From Candidatus Methylomirabilis sp. (GTDB taxonomy: Bacteria; Methylomirabilota; Methylomirabilia; Methylomirabilales; Methylomirabilaceae), in assembly GCA_002634395.1 (NCBI GenBank), contig NSJM01000008.1:1-56690 (forward strand): 56,690 bases of DNA, given 5' to 3'. Of this stretch, positions 12,673 through 20,644 are shown one piece after another; position 1 is the stretch's first letter, and each line of letters starts with the position of its first letter. The translations under genes were made by a program, and so were the position numbers. The notes beneath the pieces are model-generated. The model was not told the origin of the DNA. It searched no databases and worked only from the letters and a program-made list of their open reading frames with translations.

Positions 12673-13065
12673 CTACTTAAGTTCCGCAGTCGCGCCTGTC
12701 GCCTCAAGCTTCGCCTTAATCTCCTCGGCCTCAGCTTTCGACAGTCCTTCCTTCACCGGCTTTGGAGCGCCCTCGACAAGATCCTTGGCCTCTTTCAAAC
12801 CAAGTCCGGTGATTGCTCTCACCTCCTTGATTACCTGGATCTTCTTTTCCCCTACAGAAGCGAGGATGACCGAGAACTCCGTCTTCTCCTCGGCTGCGGG
12901 CGACGCAGCAGCCGAAGCCCCGCCTTGGCCAACCGCAGCCACGGGCATCATTGCCGCTGCGGAGACACCAAATTTTTCCTCAATTCCCTTTACAAGGTTG
13001 TTAAGATCCAGAACAGTCCACTGCTCAATCGAATCCAATACGTCATCAACTGTGACCTTTGCCAT
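12673..13065 (-). CDS. rplL: 50S ribosomal protein L7/L12
   Basis: Stalk protein that recruits translation factor GTPases. 130 aa from the ATG at 13065. An upstream in-frame GTG at 13071 would add two residues, but it directly abuts the AGGAGAGGAG ribosome binding site, whereas the ATG is spaced five bases from it, so the ATG is chosen. The N-terminal dimerisation domain is followed by an Ala/Ser-rich hinge (about residues 40-60) and the C-terminal domain with [28 protein letters not shown]. It lies 81 bases after rplJ. Confidence 0.97.
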   Translation of the reverse strand: MAKVTVDDVLDSIEQWTVLDLNNLVKGIEEKFGVSAAAMMPVAAVGQGGASAAASPAAEEKTEFSVILASVGEKKIQVIKEVRAITGLGLKEAKDLVEGAPKPVKEGLSKAEAEEIKAKLEATGATAELK

Positions 13066-13146
13066 CGTCACTCCTCTCCTTGACTACGTAATAACACATG
13101 TACCGACGATGCCCGGGCCACTACAGGCCTAGGCTGTGTCCCCTCT

Positions 13147-13662
13147 CTACCCCTTCTGCTGCCTCACCGCGTCCAGGACCGTCAGGAACGAACGAAGCGG
13201 CCCGCACAGCACAGTCACGAGGCCGCGAAGGGGAGATTGCATAATGCCAGCGAGCCGAGTCGCAAGCACCTCACGTGAAGGAAGATCGGCGAGCGCCATC
13301 ACATCTTGCCCTGTCAGCACCCTTCCCTCCGCAAAGCCGGCTTTGATTTGGAAGGTCGGTTTCGTCTTGCTGAAAGAGGTTAAGAGCTTGGCCGACGCGG
13401 CAGGATCACCTTTGCCGTAAACAATCGCCGTCGGACCGACAAGGTAAGGCTTCAGCTCCTGAAGTTCCGTCCCCGTGGTAGCCAATCTGGCAAGAGTATT
13501 CTTCACGACCCGGAGTGTCGCCCCTTGGTGTCGAAGCGTTTTTCTCAGTTCAGTCAATTCGCTTACGGTGAGACCAAGAGGATCTGCCAACATAGCGACC
13601 GTTGCCCCTGCCAACACGGTCTTGAGATCATCAACTGCCGCTGCTTTTTCTACCCGCTTCAC
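13147..13662 (-). CDS. rplJ: 50S ribosomal protein L10
   Basis: Anchors the L7/L12 dimers to 23S rRNA at the stalk base. 171 aa from the GTG at 13662, which has GGAGG five bases upstream. An upstream ATG at 13674 has no site of its own and contains that GGAGG within its first codons. The protein then starts MKRVEKAAAVDDLKTVL, as in the family. The gap to rplA is only about 30 bases, so the folded L10 leader that represses rplJ in E. coli cannot sit between the genes; it is either absent or inside the end of rplA. Confidence 0.96.
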   Translation of the reverse strand: MKRVEKAAAVDDLKTVLAGATVAMLADPLGLTVSELTELRKTLRHQGATLRVVKNTLARLATTGTELQELKPYLVGPTAIVYGKGDPAASAKLLTSFSKTKPTFQIKAGFAEGRVLTGQDVMALADLPSREVLATRLAGIMQSPLRGLVTVLCGPLRSFLTVLDAVRQQKG

Positions 13663-13693
13663 TATCCCCTCCATCTACGGCAAGGTGGCTGCT

Positions 13694-14401
13694 CTAGCTC
13701 TTTGCCAACCCCACCAAGGTGTCAAGCTCCACCTTTACACCCGGCCCCATTGTCGACGATATAGCGACTCCATTGAGATATCGTCCCTTACTCGAAGCCG
13801 GCTTGGCCCGGATCAACGCCTCCAGTAACGCCATAGCATTCTCATGGAGTTGGTTGGCCGTAAAGGACGCCTTACCGAAAGGCGCATGCACGATCCCCGC
13901 CTTCTCCGTGCGATACTCAATCTTTCCGCTCTTAAACTCTCTGACTGCTCTCCCAACATCAAAGGTGACGGTGCCGGTCTTGGGGTTGGGCATCAATCCA
14001 CGAGGTCCGAGAACCTTTCCGAGACGTCCCACCAAACCCATGACGTTCGGGGCGGCGATCGCACGATCAAATTCAAGCCACCCCTGCTGGATCTTCTCGA
14101 TCAGGTCCTCACAGCCCACATAATCGGCGCCGGCTTCTCGAGCATCTTTCTCTTGTTCGCCCTTAATGAAGACCAGCACCCGAACACTCTTTCCTGTTCC
14201 ATGGGGCAGTACGACCGTACCTCTCACCATTTGATCAGCATGCTTCGGGTCGACCCCCAGGCGGACAGCAATTTCCATGGTCTCATTGAACTTCGCACCG
14301 GCATTCGATTTCACCACCTCGATCGCCTTGGCCAAGTCACACGAGCTCACTTGCTTGACCGCCTCAACAGCCGCTCCGTACCGTTTTCCAGCTTTGGCCA
14401 T
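13694..14401 (-). CDS. rplA: 50S ribosomal protein L1
   Basis: Forms the L1 stalk that guides deacylated tRNA out of the E site, and in many bacteria represses its own operon. 235 aa, normal length. It starts MAKAGKRY and has the conserved [25 protein letters not shown] stretch, quoted here in part as the family signature. The C-terminal region ends [17 protein letters not shown]. It sits between rplK (16-base gap) and rplJ in the usual rplK-A-J-L order. Confidence 0.97.
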   Translation of the reverse strand: MAKAGKRYGAAVEAVKQVSSCDLAKAIEVVKSNAGAKFNETMEIAVRLGVDPKHADQMVRGTVVLPHGTGKSVRVLVFIKGEQEKDAREAGADYVGCEDLIEKIQQGWLEFDRAIAAPNVMGLVGRLGKVLGPRGLMPNPKTGTVTFDVGRAVREFKSGKIEYRTEKAGIVHAPFGKASFTANQLHENAMALLEALIRAKPASSKGRYLNGVAISSTMGPGVKVELDTLVGLAKS

Positions 14402-14417
14402 GTCTCACTCCATAACC

Positions 14418-14840
14418 CTAGACCACATCGATCCCCATGGTCTTCGCCGTTCCCTCGATAATCCTGACAGCCGCCTCAAGCGACAGCGCATTCAAGTCCG
14501 GCATCTTCGTTCGCGCGATCTCTTCCACCTGCTTCCTGGTTACCTTTCCTACCTTCGTGCGGTTGGGTTCCTTCGAGGCCTTCGCGATTCCAACAGCCTG
14601 TTTGAGCAGAATTGCCGCCGGAGGAGTCTTGGTGACAAACGTAAAAGACCGGTCTGCGTAAATAGTGATGACAACAGGAATCACCAGACCTTCTTCTGAC
14701 GTCGTCTGCGCATTGAAGGCCTTGCAGAACTCCATAATGTTAACACCATGCTGGCCGAGTGCAGGGCCGACCGGCGGTGCTGGGTTGGCCTTACCGGCTG
14801 GAACCTGAAGTTTTACAATCGCTGTAACTTTTTTTGCCAT
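14418..14840 (-). CDS. rplK: 50S ribosomal protein L11
   Basis: Part of the GTPase-associated centre of the large subunit. 140 aa. The N-terminal domain shows [20 protein letters not shown] and [16 protein letters not shown]; the rRNA-binding C-terminal domain shows [15 protein letters not shown]. It is followed at 16 bases by rplA. The 49-base gap to nusG upstream carries a 7-base periodic tract (14861-14888) instead of an obvious regulatory structure. Confidence 0.97.
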   Translation of the reverse strand: MAKKVTAIVKLQVPAGKANPAPPVGPALGQHGVNIMEFCKAFNAQTTSEEGLVIPVVITIYADRSFTFVTKTPPAAILLKQAVGIAKASKEPNRTKVGKVTRKQVEEIARTKMPDLNALSLEAAVRIIEGTAKTMGIDVV

Positions 14841-14860
14841 AAGAACCTCAAATGCAAGGG

Positions 14861-14888
14861 CTGTGAGCTATCAGCTGTCAGCCGTGCG
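14861..14888. repeat. 7-base periodic tract, CTG(A/T)NNG type, rplK-nusG gap
   Basis: Four consecutive seven-base units on the plus strand, the clearest being CTATCAG and CTGTCAG. They fill most of the short gap between the nusG stop codon (14890) and the rplK start (14840). Read on the minus strand the units become CTGACAG-like, matching the family seen at 31502, 52162 and 54877. Confidence 0.6.
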
Positions 14889-14889
14889 T

Positions 14890-15438
14890 TCAGACCTTTT
14901 CAACCTGTAGGAACTCAAGGTCGACCGGGGTCGGCCTTCCGAAGATGCTGACCATCACCTTCAACCGCCCCTTTTCAGGTTTGACCTCATCAACAAGGCC
15001 AGTAAAGTTGGCAAACGGGCCATCGATAACCCGAACACTTTCCCCACGAAGGAACATGACTCTGTGCTTCGGTCGCTCGGCCCCTTCCTCTACCTGTTGC
15101 AGGATAGTTTGTACCTGCTCCTCTGGAACCGGGGTTGGGTGGGTAGCCGGGCCAACAAAGCCGGTTACTTTCGGAGTATTCTTGACGAGATACCAAAGCT
15201 GCTCTGACATCTCCGCCTTAATTAGGACATATCCTGGAAAGAATTTACGCGAGGAAACCGTTCGCTTTCCCTTCTTAAGTTCAACCACATCTTCAGTAGG
15301 AATCATAACCTGGGAAATCTTATCAGACAGCCCAAGCGCAGCAGCCCGTTGCTCAATACTCTCCTTCACCTTGTTCTCAAAACCCGAATATGTGTGAATT
15401 ACATACCAGCTTTGCGTCATAGTCTGATCTGCTGACAT
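14890..15438 (-). CDS. nusG: Transcription elongation/termination factor NusG
   Basis: Binds RNA polymerase to suppress pausing and links it to Rho or the ribosome. 182 aa. The NGN domain begins WYVIHTYSGFENKVKESIE; the FFPGYVLIKAEM stretch is typical. The C-terminal KOW domain contains RVIDGPFANFTGLVDEV. A start six codons later (ATG at 15420) is possible and would give a more usual N terminus; neither start has a strong ribosome binding site. It lies directly after secE, as in most bacteria. Confidence 0.96.
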   Translation of the reverse strand: MSADQTMTQSWYVIHTYSGFENKVKESIEQRAAALGLSDKISQVMIPTEDVVELKKGKRTVSSRKFFPGYVLIKAEMSEQLWYLVKNTPKVTGFVGPATHPTPVPEEQVQTILQQVEEGAERPKHRVMFLRGESVRVIDGPFANFTGLVDEVKPEKGRLKVMVSIFGRPTPVDLEFLQVEKV

Positions 15439-15450
15439 TGATTGACCTGG

Positions 15451-15645
15451 CTATCCAACCATCAGGGTGAGCAGCTTCTGCAACGTCATGTCTATCGCCC
15501 CAAGAAAGAATGAGAGGATAAAGACCGATACAATGACAACAATAGTCGACCCTACTACCTCTTTCTTTAGCGGCCAGTTGACCTTTTTCAGCTCAGTCCT
15601 GACCTCTTTTAAAAATTGAACCAGTTGCTGCCACCGTTGCATCAT
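15451..15645 (-). CDS. secE: Preprotein translocase subunit SecE
   Basis: Small essential subunit that clamps SecY in the inner membrane. 64 aa, the short single-span form common outside the gammaproteobacteria. An amphipathic N-terminal part (VQFLKEVRTELKKVNWPLKKEV) leads into one membrane span at about residues 33-58. It starts with ATG ATG; AAGGA lies upstream. It sits between tRNA-Trp and nusG. The 166 bases between it and tRNA-Trp show no further gene. Confidence 0.95.
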   Translation of the reverse strand: MMQRWQQLVQFLKEVRTELKKVNWPLKKEVVGSTIVVIVSVFILSFFLGAIDMTLQKLLTLMVG

Positions 15646-15811
15646 TGTCGTCCTTCTACTCCTCCGGCTCTCCGACTTCGGTAGTCAATTTCGCTCTCAT
15701 TTCCGAGCCCTTCTATTCAGATCTAAGATCGCAGAAAGATCAATCCGCTGACACCGAATCACTACCGACAATTGCCTCTCTGAAACTGCAAGAGGTGCTC
15801 ATGCCACCATA

Positions 15812-15887
15812 TGGCAGGCCAGGAGGGATTTGAACCCCCAACCCTCGGATTTGGAGTCCGATGCTCTGCCGTTAGAGCTACTGGCCT
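15812..15887 (-). tRNA. tRNA-Trp (CCA anticodon)
   Basis: 76-base cloverleaf on the minus strand. The acceptor arm AGGCCAG pairs with CTGGCCT. The anticodon loop CTCCAAA carries CCA between TCGGA and TCCGA, and the T loop reads TTCAAAT. The 3' CCA is encoded, with G as discriminator base. It lies between rpmG and secE, a common bacterial position for this tRNA. Confidence 0.97.
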
Positions 15888-15956
15888 CTGAAAGGTTTAG
15901 AGCTCCAGGTTATTGCAGCCGCTGCCATCAACATCAAACCCGAAACTCAAAATAGC

Positions 15957-16106
15957 TTACTTGGCTTCCTTGTGGGCGGTGTGCTTGCGGCACCAACGAC
16001 AGTATTTGCTCAACTCAACTCTATCCGGCGTGTTCTGTTTGCTCTTCGTCGTTGTATAATTTCGCCTTTTACACTCACCACAAGCCAATGTAATTATCTC
16101 ACGCAT
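15957..16106 (-). CDS. rpmG: 50S ribosomal protein L33
   Basis: Small basic large-subunit protein near the E site. 49 aa, starting [17 protein letters not shown]. It is the zinc-ribbon (C+) form: a CGEC pair at residues 9-12 and a CRWC pair at 36-39 would bind zinc. ATG at 16106, stop at 15957-15959. The place between tuf and tRNA-Trp/secE matches the common rpmG-secE-nusG order. The gene is short and easily missed. Confidence 0.95.
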   Translation of the reverse strand: MREIITLACGECKRRNYTTTKSKQNTPDRVELSKYCRWCRKHTAHKEAK

Positions 16107-16187
16107 CGCTACTCCGTACGCTCCCTACTCTGTCTTTGCGGAAAGGCTCCAGTCACCGGCAAGCCTGGACTCCAAGCGAAATCTCCC

Positions 16188-17390
16188 CTACTCCACCACC
16201 TCGCTCACCACGCCGGCCCCCACGGTGCGGCCCCCCTCGCGGATCGCGAAACGCAGCTCCTTCTCCATGGCAATCGGTTGAATCAGTTCGACCGCGAGGC
16301 TCACGTTATCCCCCGGCATGACCATCTCGGTTCCGGCCGGGAGCGTGCAGACGCCGGTCACGTCTGTCGTTCGGAAGTAGAACTGGGGCCGGTAGCCGTT
16401 GAAGAAGGGGGTATGTCGGCCGCCCTCTTCCTTCGTGAGGATGTACGCCTCAGCTTTAAAGCGCGTGTGGGGCGGGATGGAGCCGGGCTTGGCCACCACT
16501 TGGCCACGTTCGACCTCCTCGCGCTTGGTCCCCCGCAGCAGGAGCCCGACGTTGTCTCCCGCCTGGCCCTGGTCGAGGAGCTTGCGGAACATCTCGACTC
16601 CGGTCACGACGGTTCGCTGGGTGTCCCGGATACCGACGAGCTCTACCTCGTCAGCGACCTTGATGATCCCGCGCTCGACACGGCCGGTGACGACGGTCCC
16701 GCGCCCGGAGATCGAGAAGACGTCCTCGATCGGCATGAGGAACGGCTTGTCGAGGACGCGGACGGGCGCAGGGAAGTACGCGTCCACGGCGTCCATCAGC
16801 TCAAAGATCGGTTTGGCGTTGGGGTCGTTGCGATCGCCGCTGCCGGCCTCCAGCGCTTTGAGCGCACTGCCGCGGATGATGGGGATATCGTCGCCGGGAA
16901 AGTTATAGGTCGTCAGCAATTCGCGGACCTCGAGTTCGACCAGCTCGATCAGCTCGGGGTCATCTACCAGGTCGACCTTATTCAGGAAGACGACGAGATT
17001 GGGGACGTTGACCTGGCGGGCGAGGAGGATATGCTCACGGGTCTGCGGCATCGGCCCCTCGGAGGCGGCCACGACCAGGATCGCCCCGTCCATCTGCGCG
17101 GCGCCGGTGATCATGTTCTTGATGTAGTCGGCGTGGCCGGGACAGTCGACGTGGGCGTAGTGGCGCTTTTGCGTCTCGTACTCGACGTGGGCGATGTTAA
17201 TAGTGATCCCCCGCTCCTTCTCCTCCGGCGCCTTGTCGATCTGATCGAAGGGGACGAAGGCGACCTTCGCGTTCGCCGCGTGCAGAACCTTCGTGATCGC
17301 CGCGGTCAGGGTGGTCTTGCCGTGGTCGATGTGCCCGATGGTCCCGATATTCATGTGCTCTTTCGTCCGCTCGAACTTCGCCTTGGCCAT
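16188..17390 (-). CDS. tuf: Elongation factor Tu, copy 2
   Basis: Same product as the gene at 4-1206: all 400 residues agree, and translations of the other frames also agree, so the DNA is identical or nearly so. Identity runs from at least 16185 to 17392 and stops two bases upstream of the start codon, where the leaders diverge abruptly. It is the last gene of the tRNA-Thr, tRNA-Tyr, tRNA-Gly, tRNA-Thr, tuf unit, the equivalent of E. coli tufB, and is probably released from a tRNA-containing transcript. Its leader has two small hairpins. Confidence 0.98.
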   Translation of the reverse strand: MAKAKFERTKEHMNIGTIGHIDHGKTTLTAAITKVLHAANAKVAFVPFDQIDKAPEEKERGITINIAHVEYETQKRHYAHVDCPGHADYIKNMITGAAQMDGAILVVAASEGPMPQTREHILLARQVNVPNLVVFLNKVDLVDDPELIELVELEVRELLTTYNFPGDDIPIIRGSALKALEAGSGDRNDPNAKPIFELMDAVDAYFPAPVRVLDKPFLMPIEDVFSISGRGTVVTGRVERGIIKVADEVELVGIRDTQRTVVTGVEMFRKLLDQGQAGDNVGLLLRGTKREEVERGQVVAKPGSIPPHTRFKAEAYILTKEEGGRHTPFFNGYRPQFYFRTTDVTGVCTLPAGTEMVMPGDNVSLAVELIQPIAMEKELRFAIREGGRTVGAGVVSEVVE

Positions 17391-17407
17391 AGCATCTCCC
17401 AGCCGTG

Positions 17408-17455
17408 AAGGGTGGCTTTCTTGTCCCTTCCGGCACTCATCCGCCGAGGGCGGAT
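17408..17455 (-). promoter_or_regulatory. Two small hairpins in the leader of tuf copy 2
   Basis: Between tRNA-Thr(GGU) and tuf the transcript can form ATCCGCC/GGCGGAT with a three-base loop (17439-17455) and GAAGGG/CCCTTC with a twelve-base loop (17408-17431). They could mark processing sites between the tRNA and the mRNA, or influence translation of tuf. The leader of tuf copy 1 has neither. Confidence 0.35.
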
Positions 17456-17493
17456 TTAGTCGTCCCTGTCAAGTTAGCACTAAGAAGATCATC

Positions 17494-17569
17494 TGGAGCC
17501 CACGACCAGGATTGAACTGGTGACCTCATCCTTACCAAGGATGTGCTCTGCCAACTGAGCTACGTGGGC
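17494..17569 (-). tRNA. tRNA-Thr (GGU anticodon)
   Basis: 76-base cloverleaf. The acceptor arm GCCCACG pairs with CGTGGGC. The anticodon loop TTGGTAA lies between CATCC and GGATG, and the T loop reads TTCAATC. The 3' CCA is encoded, with T as discriminator. Fourth tRNA in transcription order, directly ahead of tuf, as thrT is ahead of tufB in E. coli. Confidence 0.97.
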
Positions 17570-17784
17570 TGGTCTGTTGAGATCCCAATCCACAATAGGA
17601 TAATAACCACGCGCATCGGGTGGTTATGCGACCCTTTCTCCTCAGCTTCTCTCAAGACACATCATTGCTCGTGGACCTACTACTACCCGATGCTTCGTTT
17701 GCTGTTTACCCGCTCGCTCGCAAGCGAGGATTACAATAATGGTCACGAGGCATATCGACTCGAACGGCAACATGTCAGTGCCTC

Positions 17785-17861
17785 TGGAGCGGGAAACGGG
17801 ATTCGAACCCGCGACCCTCAGCTTGGAAGGCTGACGCTCTAGCCAACTGAGCTATTCCCGC
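17785..17861 (-). tRNA. tRNA-Gly (UCC anticodon)
   Basis: 77-base cloverleaf. The acceptor arm GCGGGAA pairs with TTCCCGC. The anticodon loop CTTCCAA is closed by TCAGC and GCTGA, and the T arm is GCGGG-TTCGAAT-CCCGT. The 3' CCA is encoded. Third in the tRNA-tuf unit, matching E. coli glyT. The 215 bases between it and tRNA-Thr(GGU) contain no gene that I can recognise. Confidence 0.97.
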
Positions 17862-17952
17862 CAATGTGTAGCAGTTGCCACAGGCATTGATGAATCTTGC
17901 GGTAGAAGTGCCTCGCCTCTGGGCTGGCGCCTCCTGCGCGCGTCCGTTTCGA

Positions 17953-18037
17953 TGGTGGGGAGAGGAGGGTTCGAACCTCCGAAGGCAACGCCAGCAGATT
18001 TACAGTCTGCCCCCTTTGGCCGCTTGGGTATCTCCCC
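17953..18037 (-). tRNA. tRNA-Tyr (GUA anticodon)
   Basis: 85-base tRNA with a long variable arm, as expected for class II tRNA-Tyr. The acceptor arm GGGGAGA pairs with TCTCCCC. The anticodon GTA lies in a loop closed by GCAGA/TCTGC-type pairs. The discriminator is A and the 3' CCA is encoded. Second in the unit, matching E. coli tyrU. Confidence 0.97.
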
Positions 18038-18078
18038 GCATATCTCTCTTCGGGGTTTCCCTGAGCGCCGGCTCTCCG

Positions 18079-18154
18079 TGGAGCTGGCGAAGGGATTTGA
18101 ACCCCCGACCGGCTGATTACAAATCAGCTGCTCTGCCAACTGAGCTACGCCAGC
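18079..18154 (-). tRNA. tRNA-Thr (UGU anticodon)
   Basis: 76-base cloverleaf. The acceptor arm GCTGGCG pairs with CGCCAGC. The anticodon loop TTTGTAA lies between GCTGA and TCAGC, and the T arm is GGGGG-TTCAAAT-CCCTT. The 3' CCA is encoded. It is first in the tRNA-tuf unit, about 40 bases after the expected start site of the promoter at 18200-18228. Confidence 0.97.
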
Positions 18155-18199
18155 ACGTAAACCCTTAGACTATTGATTCTCCGAGAGAGGTGCAAGGCA

Positions 18200-18228
18200 A
18201 ATATAAAGTTATGGCAAGCAAAAAGCAA
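18200..18228 (-). promoter_or_regulatory. Sigma-70 type promoter of the tRNA-tuf unit
   Basis: On the minus strand -35 TTGCTT and -10 TATATT are separated by exactly 17 bases, in an AT-rich pocket between the rlmB stop codon and tRNA-Thr. The expected start site is near 18193. Stable RNA units often have such a promoter; here it would separate tRNA-tuf transcription from the cysS-rlmB operon. Confidence 0.7.
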
Positions 18229-18238
18229 GCAATAATTT

Positions 18239-19039
18239 CTATTGTGAGTATTTTCGAGTGGTAATCGAAGTTTCTTGTCTATTCGCTGAAAGTTGCTTCA
18301 TGACACTATGTTGCCGCCGGATCTCAAAGAGGAAAACGGCGGCGGCGGCGGCGGCATTGAGAGAATCTACACGCCCACGCGTAGGGATTCGTGCGAGCAG
18401 GTCGCACCGTTGCCGCACCAATACTGTCAGTCCCCGGTGCTCTCCCCCGATCACTACGCCCATTGAAGCATGCAAATCGATCTCATAGAGGGATTGCGCA
18501 GCATTTGGATCGGCTCCAACAATCCAGACACCCTGATCTTTCAGCCACGCGAGAAACGTCGGGAGACCTGCAACCCTCGCTACAGGCAGGTGCTCCACAG
18601 CTCCGGCAGAGGCTCTTGCGACCGCCGGAGTGATCCCGGCAGCGCGATGTTTCGAGATGAAGAGCCCGTCTACTCCGACAGCCTCCGCGGTGCGAATGAT
18701 CGCTCCGAGGTTCTGAGGGTCTTGAACTCCATCAAGCAGCAGCAATAACGGTAGTGGGGTGGCAGCCCTGATTCGAGCCACCAGATCAAAAGGATCGTCA
18801 TAGTCTACCTCGCTGACAACGGCCAGGACCCCTTGATGCATGACCCCCTTGGCCAATTCGCCAAGCCGTTCCCGTTTTTCCTCTTTAAATGGCACCCCCA
18901 AGTCTCTGGCGCGCTTCACAATCTCGGCGATCCTGGGATCATACCGTTCCCTCGCCAGATAAATCCGATCAATGTGACGTCGCCTTGCCCGAAGCGCCTC
19001 CAGCACAGCATGAGGACCAACGAGTACGTGCTCTGTCAT
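18239..19039 (-). CDS. rlmB: 23S rRNA 2'-O-methyltransferase, RlmB/TrmH family
   Basis: SAM-dependent SPOUT methyltransferase; RlmB methylates a guanosine ribose in 23S rRNA. 266 aa from the ATG at 19039, which overlaps the cysS stop codon as ATGA; a longer frame reaching into cysS is unlikely to be used. The N-terminal substrate-binding domain begins VLVGPHAVLEALRA; SPOUT motifs follow as DGVQDPQNLGAIIRTAEAVG, GGEHRGL and SLNAAAAAAVFLFE. The last motif is usually SLN-x-S-x-A; here a (GGC)6 repeat codes six alanines and removes the second serine. The exact target nucleotide cannot be told from sequence. Confidence 0.9.
   Translation of the reverse strand: MTEHVLVGPHAVLEALRARRRHIDRIYLARERYDPRIAEIVKRARDLGVPFKEEKRERLGELAKGVMHQGVLAVVSEVDYDDPFDLVARIRAATPLPLLLLLDGVQDPQNLGAIIRTAEAVGVDGLFISKHRAAGITPAVARASAGAVEHLPVARVAGLPTFLAWLKDQGVWIVGADPNAAQSLYEIDLHASMGVVIGGEHRGLTVLVRQRCDLLARIPTRGRVDSLNAAAAAAVFLFEIRRQHSVMKQLSANRQETSITTRKYSQ
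18338..18355. repeat. (GGC)6 trinucleotide repeat inside rlmB
   Basis: Six perfect GGC units on the plus strand code six consecutive alanines in the third SPOUT motif of RlmB. A length change would keep the frame but alter the SAM-binding knot. Confidence 0.9.
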
Positions 19040-20631
19040 GGCGTCTGTGTCTTCAGCAGCTTGTGGCCTTCTACTCGCCAGCGAGCTCCTTGAGCGGTAT
19101 CGTCTACTATCACCCCCAAGTCCGCCAACCAGGTCCGGATTGCGTCGGCAGTCTCCCAGTCCTTTGTCTCGCGGCATTGCATGCGATATTCCACTATAGT
19201 CTTGATCGCATCCGCCGGCAGGGATTGTTCTGACGCAATCGCCGACTCGACAGCATCTCGAGCTTTATAGTAATTATCTCCGGACATCCTTAGAACTGGG
19301 GCTGACGATCCGACAGTCAAAGCACCAGTACCCGGAGTGATATTGATCCGCTCGACTTTTTCCCGTGGGCCTTCAAACAAGCCGCCCAACACCGATCCCA
19401 ACCTACGCAACGTTTCCCCCGCAAGGTCAAGCCCATTCACGAGAGCTTTTGTAGGTGTGCCATCGGCATCTCTCATGGCAACGTTTATCCCCCTGGTCAG
19501 ATTAAACAATGCGGCCAGCGCACGCGGCGTATTCAAATCATCATCCATCGCATCCGTAAACTCTTGCTCCGCCTCGCGAATCTGATTCAAAAGAGGCAGA
19601 GGATCCATGGGCGAAAGGTCACCCTTTGGACTCTGGGCATCCCGGAAGCGCTGCACCTCATCCAGTACAGTATGGAATCGAGCTGCTGCGGCCTTGGCGC
19701 TGCTCAGCGCGTCGTCTGAAAAATCTACGGGCGCCCGATAGTGGGTTCCGAGCAGGAACAGCTTAAGCGCACAAGGGCTGGTGCGACCGAGGAGCTCCTG
19801 AACCGTCAGGACATTGCCCAGTGACTTCGACATCTTTTCGGCGTGGATATTGACGAACCCGTTATGAATCCAGTAGCGGGCGAACGGCTTGCCGGTGGCG
19901 CATTCCGACTGCGCGATCTCGTTCTCATGATGGGGAAAGATCAGATCAGCTCCCCCACCGTGGATGTCGAAGGTCTCACCAAGATATTTCATCGACATGG
20001 CTGAACACTCAATATGCCAGCCAGGCCTACCAGGACCCCACGGGCTCTCCCATGCAGGTTCCCCTGGTCGCGATGCCTTCCACAAGGCAAAATCGAGGGG
20101 ATCGCGCTTCCGCGGATCCACCTCAACCCTCGCTCCTGCCCGCAACTCGCTAAAACCTCGATGAGAAAGCTTCCCATAGTCTGGCGCGCGCCTGACCTCG
20201 AAATACACATCGCCATCTATGGAATATGCAATTCCCTTCGCCATCAAGATCCGGATGATCTCGATCATCTCCTGGATATGCTGTGTGGCCCGAGGCTCCT
20301 CCGTCGGCGTTCTAAGCCCCAGGATCTCCATATCCTGGCGATAGGCCTCAATCTGTTCTTCCGTCAGCGTTTCTCGTGACTGTCCAAGCTCCGCGGCTCG
20401 CTGGATGATCTTATCGTCCACGTCTGTATAATTACGGACGTAAAGAACCTTGTACCCTCGGAACTCCAGGTAGCGCCGGACTACATCAAAGGTCAGGGCA
20501 GCGCGTGCGTGACCGATGTGGGCACGATCATACACGGTCGGGCCGCAGGCGTACATTCGGACTTCGCCGGGTACGAGCGGCTCAAACACCTCTTTTTTCT
20601 GGCTTAGGGTATTATAGACGGCTAGCGCCAT
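19036..20631 (-). CDS. cysS: Cysteinyl-tRNA synthetase
   Basis: Charges tRNA-Cys. 531 aa, longer than the usual 460-490. The class I signatures are HIGH at 38-41 and KMSKS at 266-270; the zinc site is Cys29, Cys209, His234 and Glu238. The extra length is mostly in the C-terminal part, around residues 425-470 (GLFEGPREKVERINITPG and on), an insertion between the anticodon-binding helices. It is followed by rlmB with a 4-base ATGA overlap and lies just after ispF, as in the Bacillus ispD-ispF-cysS-rlmB order (minus gltX and cysE). Confidence 0.97.
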   Translation of the reverse strand: MALAVYNTLSQKKEVFEPLVPGEVRMYACGPTVYDRAHIGHARAALTFDVVRRYLEFRGYKVLYVRNYTDVDDKIIQRAAELGQSRETLTEEQIEAYRQDMEILGLRTPTEEPRATQHIQEMIEIIRILMAKGIAYSIDGDVYFEVRRAPDYGKLSHRGFSELRAGARVEVDPRKRDPLDFALWKASRPGEPAWESPWGPGRPGWHIECSAMSMKYLGETFDIHGGGADLIFPHHENEIAQSECATGKPFARYWIHNGFVNIHAEKMSKSLGNVLTVQELLGRTSPCALKLFLLGTHYRAPVDFSDDALSSAKAAAARFHTVLDEVQRFRDAQSPKGDLSPMDPLPLLNQIREAEQEFTDAMDDDLNTPRALAALFNLTRGINVAMRDADGTPTKALVNGLDLAGETLRRLGSVLGGLFEGPREKVERINITPGTGALTVGSSAPVLRMSGDNYYKARDAVESAIASEQSLPADAIKTIVEYRMQCRETKDWETADAIRTWLADLGVIVDDTAQGARWRVEGHKLLKTQTP

Positions 20632-20644
20632 ACGACTATCCCCG

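Noticed and set aside
15888-15956. Possible terminator between rpmG and tRNA-Trp
   Set aside because: No stem with a T-run is visible on the transcribed strand.
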